In this document: one piece after another, positions 38,746-52,225 of the stretch
Numbering within the stretch: position 1 is the first letter of the stretch
Layout of the letters: the number at the start of each line of letters is the position of its first letter
Source of the DNA: Pachypanchax playfairii
Lineage: Eukaryota; Chordata; Actinopteri; Cyprinodontiformes; Aplocheilidae
Assembly: GCA_006937955.1 (NCBI GenBank)
Contig: SSNP01000005.1
Location: 5,058,696 to 5,122,695 of the forward strand
Length of the DNA: 64,000 bases
Direction: 5' to 3'
Position numbers and translations under genes: made by a program
Notes under the pieces: generated by a model
What the model was told of the DNA's origin: nothing
Databases searched by the model: none
The model's input: only the letters and a program-made list of their open reading frames with translations

Positions 38746-40014
38746 ACAAAAGATTTACAGAATAATGGTACTTTTCTGTACCGTCACACCAGGAAAGGCC
38801 AGATCAAGAGTTTTACATTGTTAACTTAAAAAATGAAATAAGGCTGTTTGACCCTATTTAGCACAAAAACAGGTAGAAGAGCAGCAAGATGACATTCAGA
38901 GACGAGTCATAGTTACCGTCCACTCACTCTGACTCAATCATTTATTTCTGCGGAGGTGGAGGGGGCGAAAAAAGCAATTATCTCTACCAGCCAACCATGA
39001 GGTAAAACATCACTGTGTGCTGTGTTTTATTTGAATCATGGACCAACTGTACTAAGCAGAAAATGGTCCCAAATAAACAGCATTACACACAGTTAAAGCT
39101 GCTATAAACACATAACCAACTGAGCCACTAACACAAACCATGAATGCTGAAAATGATGCAGCAAAGACTTTCTTGCAGTTGGTATTTGAAAATTTTAAAC
39201 GTAATATAATTTAAACTTGACACCATCTTTTCTCCATCAATTCAGAGAAAACACAAGTTGTTTTGTACAGTGGGATTTCTTGCTTTGCCCCCACTTTAAA
39301 GTGCACAATAATCAGTGTTCTTCTCTGACTGAGAGGATCAACCTCCTAAGTACTTCCTAATGAGGGAGTTAGAGTGTACACCCATTTTCATTGAGGAAAG
39401 CAGCTCAGCACATCAAATGTTTATAAAGTCTCCTCGTGATAAGCTAAGGCGGATTTATCTAGAAAATTAATGCTGGCTACTGCATAAAACTGGCAGAGAG
39501 ACAGAGTCATAAATCAGCCAAAGGTTGCACCACACACAGCTCAACTTGCATCTCAGCACCTTATAAAGATGGACAAGGTGAAAGCTCTCGGCTGCGCCAA
39601 ATCGTGAAATAGGATATTTGTCATGCTGAACTGTGTTTATGATGGATTGTGTTTACTTGGTAAAGGCTGGAATCTTTGGACTGATTATGAAGCACAATGT
39701 GCCACCGTCACATAGTGTGCAGTTACCACTCTTTGATCAGTGCTGATTCACACATGGTTAAAGCCAAACAAACATCAAATGAATATGCAGGTAACGTCTG
39801 ATTTAAAGTTTTGAGGTGACAGAGATTGTAACTGTGCAGAGGTCAAGCTGTTTTCATCTCTCTGGTCTAAATGACATGTTTTTTTTTAGCTTATGAGCTT
39901 ATTTCTACATTAGCTGAATACTTAAACTAATTAGTTTCTTAAAGTTGTTGAGAAATGCGCAGACTTTTGCATTATTGGTTACGTAAATGCTGGTTCTTAT
40001 GTTTATTATTCCTA

Positions 40015-40101
40015 CTTTGCTTTATACTCTGTGCACCTTCACCCAAGATAAATTCCTTGTATTGTGCAAATAATACTTGGCAATAAACCAATTCTGATTC
40101 T
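40015..40101 (+). mobile_element. 3' tail of a non-LTR retrotransposon (copy 2)
   Basis: TTGTATTGTGCAAATAATAC followed by TTGGCAATAAACCAATTCTG and ATTCT differs from the 15.76-kb copy at only two positions over about 45 bases. Upstream, CTTTATACTCTGTGCACCTT is probably still 3' UTR of the element. It is the same LINE type (L2/CR1/Rex-like by its tail), 5'-truncated, with no protein remnant seen. Confidence 0.6.
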
Positions 40102-43100
40102 TAAAACACCTATAAAAACTCCCACTCGATCACTGTACAGACTCATGCATTCGATTTCAAAGGACTTAAAAACATTTCAGCATTAATCTGGTTTAGACTG
40201 TTTGTGTCTGGTGTTGCAGCTGCTGACTTACTCTTAAGGGTCCACAGACAATTAGAGTAAAATTGGACAAATATGCAAAAAAAAAAAGCACATAATTGTG
40301 GGAAAAAACGCCTGTCGTACCAGATCTATTTTGAGAATGCAGTTGCAAAGATGAGAAAAACGTGCAAGATCATCCATCTGCTTTCTGGTTTTAAAAAGAA
40401 GCCAAATGTAAGAGGAGGTTCCTTTGCCAATATTATTGTTACAAAGCTATCTGTTGAAATGAAATGTCCTGCAGACAAAAGAGTCTGTTTTGACTTATTG
40501 CAAACAGTGGAAGAGTAATAAACATCTTTAGCTGGGATACTCTGTGGCCATGTTTTTACTTACAGCACTGTTTAACAATGAACGTATTGTAAATAAGACA
40601 GCATTTCTATTATGCTGTTTACATCAGTTATATTTAGGGCATTATATCATACATTTACATGTTACAGGCCACATTTGGTTCCCTAATGGAGATGGAGATA
40701 TTTACTCCTATGCAAGTACTTTGTTAACTCCAAATCTCTCAAAACATTGAATTTTTTTAAGCCACAAAAGATCATTTTCATTTTATCTGTAGTTATTCTT
40801 TTACTGCTCAGACTGTTTAATCTGGAGCTGGTGTTGAATAAGTGAGATTCAACACAGAGATGTGTAATCCTGTGAAAAATTGCATGAATCTTCAAATAGC
40901 TATTTTCTCCATCAATAACATTCTGGAGATGCTGATAGAAAACTGAGTTTGTTTCTTGAGTAAAACCAGAGTTCATCTTATATATGCAATGAGATCATTC
41001 ATAAAGATAATTATGTGAACCACTTTGCATGTGTACTTTCCAACAAGATGATGTCTCCGATGATATTTGGAAAAACTATTACATCTTGACAGCATAAAGA
41101 CCAAATAAACTTCAGCAATGGATTGAGAAAGTAAATATTATTCCATATTTTCACTTTAAATATGCTCATTCTCATGTAAAATATTGATTTTTGAATTACT
41201 GCACAAGAAAACGCATGTGTCTTTAGAGTAGACTGTTGAGACTAAGCTTCACTTAAATCACAACTCTCAGAAGGATAATTGTAATTGCACAGAGTGAAGG
41301 CCAAGTTTGCAATTCAGTATAAAACACAAAGAGACCATAAAAACAACAGACAATTACCCTGGAAAAAATGCAAACTCAAAGCCAAAATGCGAATGAGGCA
41401 TAATTACAGTACGTGTGTTATATAAAGATTAGTAAACTAAGCATGAAAGCAGTAAATTGCATCCAGTAACAGTGGATTCAAAAACATGTCATTTTGTAGA
41501 CTAATGTGTTTTATCAAACACCTATTTTGTATGTTCCGTGTATTGCTAAAAGTACTTTGTGTTGCATTAGATTGCACAAAAATTGAAAGGAAAATATATT
41601 TATAAAGTGTATATTTATAATTCAGAAAGAATTAGTATTTTCTCTAAAACTTTTCCTGCTGCATTTGCTCAGAATTAAGGCTTTGCAGGACTTTAATTAT
41701 CCTAAAACACTATATCTGTCTTTTTAAATCATCTGTTGTTTACAACATCTTGAAACGGTCTCTGAAGTTCTAGTTTTAAACCTTCACAGAAGTTTGATTC
41801 TCTGATTTCGCAACAACCCTAATTTGCTGATGTCAAGTTGTTACCACAAATTACAAGCTCATTTAGAATGCAAAAAATGCCAAAGTGTCTCCTGCCAACT
41901 CATGTGTTCATGATGACAACCAGCATCCATCATAAATCCATGTTTTAGAGACAGACCATCTCACCCGTGAGAGTCACTGCAATCTTCTACAACGATCTGA
42001 TCTTAAATTGTTGGTCACATGTAATAGATAAAGAAAGGAAACTATTTTGAAAAAATGGATTTACTTTCTGATGCAGAAATATCTCTAGAATAAATCTGAC
42101 TTTAAGCCATCTCGGGAGAATAACAACATCCAGAGTACATTTTGCATTTAAATTGAAAACTGTTTCAACACTTCAGTTAAATAAAAATGCAAGCATTTCA
42201 TTTAAAATTTTAATGCACTTCAGTGAATAAATAAATGATCTTGGTAACTGTGGCAAAAAGAATAAAAAAGTCCCCATGCATCTCTTAGGGGCTAGCAAAC
42301 TCTGTGCTGCTCAGAAACATTGGTGGTTTTATTTTAATGCAGACAAAAGAGAGAACAGATGTCACTGAGCTGCTGATTTTTGATGACAGCTCTTATGGAA
42401 ATGACTTAAAAAGTTTCAGGACATTAAGAAAGCAAAGTGTGAATCTCCCAATCAGAATCTATTCTCTGGATGAGTGGGTGAGGTATCAAGGACTCACCAT
42501 GCGGCCTGCCTCTTTGCTTAAACTGTAATATGAGCAAGTCACCAGGCCATCAGTCAAGCAGAGTGATGGCTGTGCTGCATGAGCAAATGTTTGAGAGTGA
42601 GACTAAATAAGCAGGGGGGAGGCGAGGAGAGCACTGGACAAGTCATTTAATCAAGTGTTTAATGCTGATGTCTACTTTCTTTGACACGTGTGAAGGAACT
42701 CTGCCAACAAGGTATGACCATTTCACTCCATGTGGAGTTAAAACTTTCCTCAAGAAGTGTCGTCAGAGATGTGTGCAATCAGAGGGGTACTTGTCTTTTT
42801 CCAAGATACTGAAGCTTATTTTAAACAAATAAAACATTAAAATAGTCCAATAATCTAAAGGTTGTTACATTTTTGAGTGTTTGAGTGACAGCTTATTTAA
42901 ACAGAGATGGCTCAGGGTTAGGATCTTCATCTGGGACCCCGACAGGCATTTACTCAAGTAGAAATAAAATTTTTACACCATAAGTGCTAAAAGTGGATTT
43001 CCCTGAAACTGTTTCATAATTAAAACAGCTGCTGATGTTTCTGCCATGTGGTGCTGAGAAATGTGTTGAATGTAAATGCAGGACACGTTTGGCAAAGCCA

Positions 43101-46100
43101 CTTGGGAGGGATCTGGTCAGGATTTAGGTCCTCTTTATATTCATAAGGTAAAGGTTGAAAGTTTTCATGTTCACTCGATTGACTGTCTGAATGTGACTTT
43201 TGACTATAAGATGACTAGATTAAGATAAAAAATGATAAGAAACATCACAGCCCCAAAAACTGAGGGTCATTATCAGGCAATATAAACCACTCATCCATGT
43301 AAATAATCCCAATCCCAGTCACTGGTTTGCTTTTATTTAGGATGACAGATAGGGAGTGTATTTAATGTTTAAAATTTAGAAAAGAAACAGCAAATATCTC
43401 AGTATCAGTAGCTAACACTAACAGGAAAATCTTACTAAACATAAATTTGACGCCATTATTTTACATCCTAAACAAAAATTTGTTAAAATCCCTCAAGACT
43501 GAAATTACAGCTCTGGATTGGATTAAACTTTTGCCTTCTAGTAGTGTGACTATCTAAGCAGTGGATTTTTTATATTTATTCCCAAATGTACTTAAATGAC
43601 GAACCTGGACCAGACTGGCTGTCTGGTTGTAAATAACCTGTGGTGTCCCAGAGGGTGGCAGGCTGTTGTGCTTTGCACGCATTTTGCAGTGTACTAAAAC
43701 CACTCTCTGCGTTCCCAGGACTCAGCAGTATCAATTAGCGGCAGCTTGTGAAAAGATGTACTTCCTCTGTTGCTGTGGTCTGCTGTGAGGTAGGAAACGA
43801 AGGAGAAGAGAGGAGAGGAAGCAACTCTGATAGGTGTGACCTAAAAAGGTTTGGTTGTCAAATTTCTCTGATGGCCATACCCACAAATATAGAAAGAACA
43901 TGCAGTAACATGCAGTAATACCACTCTCACCTCTCAAGAAGAACATACAGCACCAAAGTGAATGCCTCAAAGGTAATATCTTTATTTGTGATCCCCAAAA
44001 AGTTTTTTTAAAAGGGCAACTGGACTTATTTTCCATCCAGTAAAAAAACTTTTATTTCAGATTATCATGTACTGGATGACTGAGAATCTACACAAACGTA
44101 GCTGTATTTGTGACTTGGTTTCAGGGGCAGTGGGATTAGGAAAACATCCACAGTAACTGAACTGGCCAAACCACAGCCCCCCTGTGCTGTCTGACTCCTC
44201 CACCACACCGATGAAACACAAGCTACTGTTATCATACATGAAAACCATTTAAACCACGACTACAACACAAACCACAGAATCTCTGACACTTGTTTCCTTT
44301 TTTAGACTATGAACTGGACATGTATTGTACACATGTACATCAACATAGTTTTTCCCTCCAAGTACAAAAGTTGGACTCTGTCTTTTTGATCAACAGTAGC
44401 ATTTTTCCACTGGGCATCATTTCACTGACTCTAATAAAGAGTGCTCTGTGTTCATCCCTGGAGATTCCTACATAATATTACTTTTATTGCACTTGAATGC
44501 AAACAATAAACTTTCAACACAGATACCTTCCAAGATAGTACCACAAATAAACTAAAGGATTTCTAATTATATCCAGCCCCTGTACTGTTACAAAGCAACA
44601 GTAACATGTTCATTCATATTTGCCACAGACAGTCCTAAACATAAATTGCATTAAACTACAAAATACTCATGATGAAATTAGGGCTCAAAGGGATTCAAGG
44701 TAGAATTTTGTCAACGATAAGATAATGGAAAAAAAAACCTTTCTGCATCAACCGTGTTGTTAGTTTTGGTACCTTTAAGCAGATCAAGTGTTTTAACTGA
44801 CACAAGATGTTCCCACCATTGCATAAACAAACTGGACTGGTGTATTGGTGGAGCAAATCCAAATCGGTGGGATCATCAACTGTGAATCACTTGTCCTTAT
44901 TTCTCTATAACAGAGCCAGAACTTTGAGGATATGTACACCAGAACACATACCACTGTAATGAGTTTAACCAACTGGTTCTGACAGCTCTGGCACTTAGCA
45001 CTGCAGCAGTTTTCTGCTCTGTTCAACCAGCAAACACAGAGGTCCTGCTTTTTTGTCCTATTAAACAACGAGGCAACACAACAAGTGATTAATTCTCCTC
45101 TATTTGGCAACAAATGGCCTTCCTCACAGAGTCCAGGGAGAACAGAAGGGCCACACAACCCTTCCTTCTTACAATGGACAAAAGGTTCTGCCTCCAAATA
45201 GGCCAACTTGTGCTATAACCTTATTGAAATGAGACAGCACTTTTTGATAGGGAATAACACTACAGAGATAGAAAAGCAAAAATCAGAATGGTCTCTTTTT
45301 CCATTTCTATACTAAAAAAGGCCAAACTATAGCATTCTTGTTAAACATTGGGGACGGGGGGGGTTTGTTCCTAATGGCTTGGGGTTCTCTGCTTACACGT
45401 CGTGCTCCCTCTCATCAACAGTGCTGGTAATCCCATTAATATGAAGAGGGCCAAGAGCCTGAGAGTGGCCACAGCTTAAGGGCCATCAGCCAGCATTAGC
45501 TCCAGAAATCCTAACCCTTGTCGAGACCCATTAACAATTTAGCCCAGCCAACTCAAATCATTTGAAACCCATGTCTAATGATGGCAGCATAACCTAAAGC
45601 CAGACTTTTCAAGCTGGTGCATCATTTCAAAACACTGAATTAGAAGTGCACATAAGTGACTCCACATGATACTCAGTTAAGAATTTGGCAGATCTGTTAA
45701 TTTTGTTCAAACTGTCCAATCAAGCATTAATTTTAATTTCACTGTATTCTTTGGCAGGTTGATTTTTTTTTGTCCTTGCAAAATTAAACATAGTATTGCA
45801 TAGCTTCAGTTTTACTTATTATTGCAGGAGAATCTGCTGGCTTTTAATTAAACAGCTAGGCAAGAAAACAATGAGACTACTCAGAGAGGGCTAAGGTTAA
45901 CATCTTGTGCAGTACAGTGAAGACAGCTTTTAATGAATCAGTACCAACAGGCAGCTCACCCGACAGCTACATATGGCTGGTTTCTCATCCTACTGCCTAC
46001 CAGTTGGGTGATTACAAAGCATCAGAGCCTGATTAATGCAGCTCTAAAGCAGATTGCCCTGGCCTTGCTGGAGCACCAAGAGGATTTTTTTGAAGAAGCT

Positions 46101-48083
46101 GTGAACATGGAGACTGCTACTGATCAGCTTGAATTTACTGCTTTAACGTGTCACTACAAAGTCAGCCAGCTGATGTGACAGTTTACTGGAGTAACTCGGC
46201 TCTTTGTACTCCATGGTGCAAATTCAGATCATCCTGAACCTGCCAGCATCATGAGATCAACTTCCCTTATTTAAGATTTGTGTTTCCCCAAAGTCTAGAC
46301 ACCATCTGGACCTGGAGATTAGGAGAGTCCAGCAGCATGAAAGAACCATGATCCACATGTGAAACATTTAAGAGTATTACTGTAAATAATTAACAAAAGC
46401 ATTATAACCTAATACTACTGATGTTTGTACACAATCATATCAAAAATTATGTTGATTACATACTTTCTGAACCCGAGTCCCTGTGAAAAACTCTTCTGTT
46501 AATCTCTCTCCTATGTGCTCCTGTTGGATTTCTGACTGTTATTGCCTGTTATCGCAAACCTTCATTATTCACACAATATTTCAGTTGATTTTGACCCATC
46601 GTAAATTGTTCATATAATGTTAAACATGTTTTCAGCAGATAAAACAGCTTACGTTGTTGAGTCCATAATTGTGTATTAAGCCAACTAAATCCCCCTCCAG
46701 TGATCCAAGGACCATATTATACATACTTTTTAACCACTTTGTCCTACATGTTGTAATTTTGTTTAATTTTTTCCAATTCACTCAATGCAAATTTCAAAAC
46801 CACCTGTTCCTCTAGGATTTGCCTCAGGTCCTGCAAGAGCTCATTCCCACAGCAGTCGTTTACCTTTGACCACAAATATTGACATCCGTAACCTGAGCAG
46901 GGCTCAATCTCTGGGGACTTGCTCCCACCCCCAAATTTTTTCCACACTTAGTTTTCTCCATATAATAAATTAATGTATGAATAAATAAATATACAAGTGG
47001 AAACTAGAAATAAATCCTTTTTTAGAGTTAAAATACATTTCTTACAATTTATAAAAGCAATGCTTTAACTTGGTGTATGACCCTGACACAAACTGTTCTG
47101 CAGTTATGATTTTATAGGGTCAACAGTCCATGGAGAAATTTGTAGAATGCGAATAAATTAAACTCTCTGTAAAGAAACACGAATTCAGTGTTGTGTTTTT
47201 TACACATTTTACGTGGTAGGAAGTGTACCAATAAAACATTTTCTCAAATTCAGTGTCTGCACATTCTCCAAATGCCATCTGCCCTCACCACAGAAAAGGC
47301 AGCACAAAGAGGAGTGTGCACTGAAGCTGGTAAATACAGCAACCAATTCCCAGAATTAAATAGTTGTATTCTTTCTGAAGACTGTAAGAAGAGAGGAAAA
47401 GCATTCTTTCTAGTCAGGTGCTTCCTTTTAACCAAAATATAAACCCATTCCATCCCAGACTGAGGCTTCACACCATCCTGTTGTGGTTGGTAATCGAAGA
47501 AACTCAAACACATTAGGACCCTTACCTAATATTATTTTTAGAAACAAATGAACTTCTGCCAGGCAAGCTTATTTTGCAATTGTGGTACAGATAAAAATAA
47601 CAATTTCCACCCTCACTGGCTATCTATTGGAAAATCAGAGTTTAGGAAAATCGATCCAAACCATGTGGTTAAAACTGAACCAACGTTTCCATCCTGGTGT
47701 AGCTGGTCTAGAAAAATATTCTACTAGAAGCATCACCAAATCTTGTTAAATGTTCTGTTTGTTTTGGAGAAGAAAAAAAAATACTTAAAACCGTTTAAAT
47801 ATAAAGGGTCTTATAGCTGTCTGCAATAAATGTTGATCAGAGAACTGTTTCCTTATCTGGGGAGATCTGTCCTGCAAAATGTTTTCTATTCAGTTTGATG
47901 AAGAAAATGCAGAATGTCTTCCTTCTATTACTCCACAGATTTTTTTCATCTCTTTAACTTAAGTTCAAAAGTTTGGTTTTGGGATAAAACTGGTATAGCT
48001 TTATATATTTAAATCTACATCACAGTTTAATCAAAAATAGATCCTGCAATAACATCTACCAGAAAGTATTAGATGTCTGGTAG

Positions 48084-48123
48084 ATGTCTCCAGGGACTCC
48101 ATGAGAAGAGCCCCTGGAGACAT
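48084..48123. other. Perfect 12-bp stem hairpin
   Basis: ATGTCTCCAGGG at 48084-48095 and CCCTGGAGACAT at 48112-48123 are exact reverse complements around a 16-nt loop. The stem does not extend further, so it is shorter than a typical microRNA precursor. It lies in intron 1 of tmtc2 and can form in RNA from either strand. Confidence 0.8.
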
Positions 48124-51100
48124 GTTATTTGAAATCTCTCTACTTAAATCCTAAAAACTTTTAAGGTTGTGGTGGGTATCAAAAGAAAAGCATAATTAGT
48201 CCATATGTGCAGAAATAGTTTAATCCGTTTCACACTTTTAAAAATAAAAAAAATCCCATCACTGAAAGCAAATAAATATCCAAAAGTTTTAGTATTTGAG
48301 TCATGAGTTACATTTCAAAGCACAAAGCCAAAACAACAACCTGCTGGAAAGAGTTTCAAGATGTTTCATGTTCATGAGTATTATGTCAAAATACCACTTA
48401 TTATTTTATCTACTGTATAGGTCAGAAACATCTCTGTTCGGGCAAATAAAAACAAACAGCACATTCTACTTTTGATTCTACTTCAAATGTTCCTTTTTAG
48501 ACTGGCAAAGAGAGGAAAAAACCCTTAACTGCCAACCAAGACCATCTGGAGGCACTGGATGATGGAGGCTGGAGGCCCAAAAGGCTTTGAGGGGTAGCTG
48601 AAGGGAAAGCAGACACAGGGCAAGGAGAGAAACAGCGACGCAGCTGCATTTACGAAACTGTGTTGGGAGTCCCTATCTGGAGGCAGGACGGTAATTACAG
48701 GGCACAGAAAGAGAAAGCTCAATTGAGAAAAGGACAGAGATAGTCATACTGCTGGGTTGCCGCCCTTGGACCCTCAACATAACATCTCCAACCACCTAAT
48801 CCTATAGTATGGACTATGAGAGTAAGGTTACACATCATTAACAATCACTACCAAGTAACGGTCTAAGGGAGCGTTAAAAGACAAAGTCCACATCAAGCTG
48901 GATAAGCAAAGACAGTTTTTCCTCTGAGACAGACTACATGGTGCCTTCAGGAGCACATGATATTCAAACTAACAAGAAGTCATTCGATTCTGTCCTTGGT
49001 CTTAACTCCTCTAACAGACATTTTGTGGCATTGCACAGTTTCAGCTTTACCTTGTGTCTGACTGTTATAAATCACAGAGAAACTGCCTCCTTCATTTAAA
49101 GTTCACCTTCACACGTCCTCACACAGTCAAACCTACCATACTACACCATGGAAGAAATGGCTGAGGTTGAGTTTGTCAGATCCATCAGACTCCCAGTAAG
49201 AAGTGATAATCCATAAAATAAGTGTTTGGGTTGAGGTGAACTGGAACCTAAAAAAGTTCAGCATTTTCAGCTGTTAAATTGAGAAACTAATAGATGTTTT
49301 GCTGCTTTAACTGTATTTTTATTTCAAAATGTTCAAATTTAAAAGGTATTTTACCTTAAAGTGTCTTTTTTGTTAAGCTGTAAATTTCTAGCATGCTGGC
49401 TTACAGTAAGGCAGAACATATTGTTGTGATGGTTTTTCCTCTGACATTTTTTCCTGTGTGCTCTTTCAGTCTTCCACTCAGATCTAACTGTGAGCAGCAG
49501 CACAGATATAAACTACATGACATATTAGTTCAATTTTCCAGTGAAGCCGTCAGAGCCGTCTACGTATGTGCTAATGATGAGTGTTTCCAAGAGAGGAAGA
49601 GGAAGAGCGTCCCTGGGTCGACTTGGCACTGCAGAGCAGGTCACTCCTCCAGGCTGCTAATTTTATCAAGATACAGGCAGCGACCAACTAAAGGGTGAGA
49701 GAACAATTTATTTTTGGAATTTTAATAATTAAATATGAAAAAACTATTTTAAGATGTTTTTTTAAACATTAAATTTGACATCCTGAGGGACTGCATACCA
49801 CTGGTTAAAGACAAAGCTAGACAAAGTTAATGTATAATCACTAAACACACATTAGAATCCTGTGACTGAGAATGTACTGAGTCCTGGAGATTTTTACACA
49901 CTTACATACTGTCCTATTAATATCAGCCAATTGTGCAAATTATCAGATATCTTTTATGCCAACTTTATAAGCCTTAGCCCTTTCCCACACTAACTCAAAG
50001 CACAGTCTTTAACTTTAAAATACTACCTAAATTAAATCTGTGCAATAATCTCACAATCATGAGCTAAACGGTAACAGAATCTGTCTTCAGAGAGGGATAA
50101 ATGATGCACTATGACTAATATCCATAGTTATTTCTAACGAAATCATTTTTCATTTTCATGCATTCAACCAGTTTTTTTAAAGTCACACAATATAAGACAT
50201 TAGCAACTGATCTTAATTTTTTGAGTACGAAACTGTAGATGACGGATGTTCTTAGTAAATTGATATGAGATATTCCAGTCTACATGCCAGCTGGGTAATC
50301 ATAAATGCTTATAATTTAATTTATTCCCATCATACATTTAGTTTATTCTAGTATGACAGCTTCTTTACCATTACAAAGTAAAATTAGTTTTTTTTTTCTA
50401 CATTAAAAGTACATCAGCAAGTTATATCAGTGTGTGCATCCCAGACTGTTCTACTCAGCAGTGATTTATCTGCACCCATCCTAACGCTGTCTGACTCTCT
50501 CGCTCACTCCCCCGGGTAGAGCCAACGGAGACATACGGCTGCTAATTGCAAGCTTCAGCTCATGGTGTTAAAAACAGATAATGCTGAATGACAGATAGCC
50601 TGCAATGAAAATGGATGTCAGGGGGAGAAAACATCAAGACAAAACTCTTTACAAATCACTGAGTGCGTCCTGGAAAATACCATTACTCATCTGTTTTATA
50701 CGGAGCTTCAAGTAACTTGAATCAACTCATCAGGGGAAATGAATTAAACTATTAAAATATTTTCAGAGATTGATCAGGAGTTGGCTTTGTGTTGAACTGT
50801 AAAAACTTGGAGAAGCAATCCAGCGGCCACACAGCAGCTGACTCTGCAGCAGCAGCAGAAACAGCAGCGGTGGCCTCTCACCTCTCCGAAGCGCTGCCAC
50901 TGCCTGACAGGTTTATGGACACCGACCACCAACTTTCAAACACAGAATTAGCTGAATCACCTGACAGAAGCAGAATATCCAAAAGCATAGCAACAAAAAA
51001 AGAGAAGAAAAGTATCAGTCTTTCAGCAAAAAGGCCTTTTGGGAATGTGCTGCACAGGAAGTGTTTTAATATAAAGCAGTCAGCAGAGTTATACAGGGAA

Positions 51101-52142
51101 TACAAGACTATTTGATGTGTGCGGTGCTAATGGACTGTTCATTTCTTGAGTTTTATCCTCGAAGTGTGTTTCAAAAGTTCTACAGCACCTGCTATGCATA
51201 CAGAACTGCAGGCGCAAAGCAAGAATACAATATCAAGGTGAGTACCTTAAATCACATGCTTATAAAAACTGTTTACTGAAGAAAGAATTAATGATAATAG
51301 AAGTCTGATATAATGACGAGAGACAAATGCGAATGCCTCTGACCTAAATCAAGGCAAGGCTGGTGAATAAAGAGCCCGAGGCACTGACAACCATTCAGCC
51401 ATCAAATATCAAAAGGCCAGCTATGAGTAATGCATCATCACCCTGCGCTACAGCAGCTGAACCCTTCACTGATGGTTTCCAGCAGAGAAGGGCGACAACT
51501 CTAGCTATATTTAGACAAATTAATAATAAAAGACTTTGCTCAAAGTTTGAGTAGGTTGCACATTTGGACAAGTTTGATACTGATGCTGAATGAAGAGACA
51601 CACTTCTCCAGAGATTAATTATTTCCACTGCACAACTCTGTATTTTTTTTTCTGCTAGTCCACACTCTGGAGGCTGAGACGGTCTGCACTGAGGCATTCA
51701 GCCATGCTGCTGCTGCTTATTTACCAGAAACTTCTCCACTCACCCACAAGAAGAATCACTGATGCTGGAATGACGTGTTAGAATAAAACTACTGAAGCTA
51801 TAAAGTTTTTTTTTTTTTGTTGGACAATTCTGTGATTATAATTCTATAAATTCAAAGACGTGTATCAAAATTGGTTAGAAATTTGACAGTCATGTTCAAA
51901 ATACTGTTTTTTCCACCTCCACTTTAAAGCAACATTCCCCACGGATACCTGATACCTGCCCTTTGGCAATCTGCTGGTCGTTTTAATAAAAAGGATCAGC
52001 TGTGATGCTGATGCAATGAAATGCTGCTCACATGGCGTGAGGGATCTCTTTACATCTCTCTACTACAGCTGAGGAGATGCAGCCTGGTGGAGACAGCGGA
52101 GTTAGAAACGCAGGTATGGTTGTAATTCATTCACTCAAGTAC

Positions 52143-52225
52143 CTGTCATCGTAGCAGAAATCGGCGCCCAGAGTGTTGACATACAGGACCACAGCCACGG
52201 CGCCACACAGCAATTCAGCAAACAT
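52143..52225 (-). CDS. tmtc2: tmtc2 exon 1 (coding part): start codon and first membrane segment
   Basis: Reading leftward from the ATG at 52225-52223, this exon encodes 27 residues starting MFAELLCGAV and ending DFCYDD, plus the first two bases (AG) of codon 28. Residues 3-20 are hydrophobic and form the first membrane segment or signal anchor. The Asp-Asp pair at 26-27 follows directly, where GT-C enzymes carry their acidic luminal motif. The donor AG|GTACTT lies at 52142-52141. The start is chosen because human TMTC2 begins at the same place (MIAELV...), the base at -3 is a purine (G), and the codons join in phase to exon 2. Only 83 coding bases precede an intron of about 30 kb, so the exon is easily missed by ORF length filters. 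The 5' untranslated part continues to the right into CpG-rich sequence. Confidence 0.92.

Larger units (their letters stand above)
21983..52142 (-). other. tmtc2: tmtc2 intron 1
   Basis: A 30.2-kb intron separating the 27-codon first exon from exon 2. It holds a second non-LTR tail (about 40015-40101), two complementary tetranucleotide arrays (34796-34865 and 38674-38745), a hairpin (48084-48123), a coding-like open segment of unknown origin (23746-23955), and a GC-richer block (30890-31400). Open frames of 100-137 codons at 43731-44036, 44793-45206, 49393-49698, 50789-51115 and 51395-51697 show no recognised domain and are treated as chance. Large first introns often carry enhancers, but none can be named here. 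Confidence 0.85.
1..52225 (-). other. tmtc2: tmtc2 gene, 5' part (exons 1-5 and introns; 3' end outside window)
   Basis: Seen: five exons on the minus strand join in phase into 569 codons plus one base. The order is a short N-terminal hydrophobic segment, an Asp-Asp pair at residues 26-27, multiple membrane segments up to about residue 477, and TPR repeats from residue 503. Known: TMTC1-4 are ER multi-pass proteins of the GT-C glycosyltransferase type needed for O-mannosylation of cadherins; TMTC2 has also been linked to ER calcium handling and to hearing loss. TMTC2 rather than a paralogue is chosen because motifs such as MGNKPPNFSNSDNPAAD, DTLSFDWSMDA and HYYKLAIGSRPTLA match my recollection of human TMTC2 almost exactly. 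Inferred: a functional gene, since no frameshift or stop is seen. Human TMTC2 is about 836 residues, so roughly one third of the protein is encoded left of position 1. Whether this is the a or b teleost duplicate cannot be decided here. Confidence 0.95.

Noticed and set aside
38553..38765. Protein with a Trp-Met-Asp-Gly repeat
   Set aside because: It is a translation of the GGAT microsatellite.
43731..44036. 101-codon open frame, minus strand
   Set aside because: No recognised domain and no supporting splice or promoter context; treated as chance.
44793..45206. 137-codon Cys-rich open frame, minus strand
   Set aside because: It begins at a non-ATG codon, its only in-frame Met is near the end, it has no signal peptide or recognised Cys spacing, and it lies in intron 1. 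Long stop-free frames of this size occur by chance in 64 kb.
52143..52225. An alternative tmtc2 start inside exon 2
   Set aside because: Exon 1 supplies the N-terminus matching human TMTC2 and joins in phase. Starting in exon 2 would drop the first membrane segment and the Asp-Asp motif.
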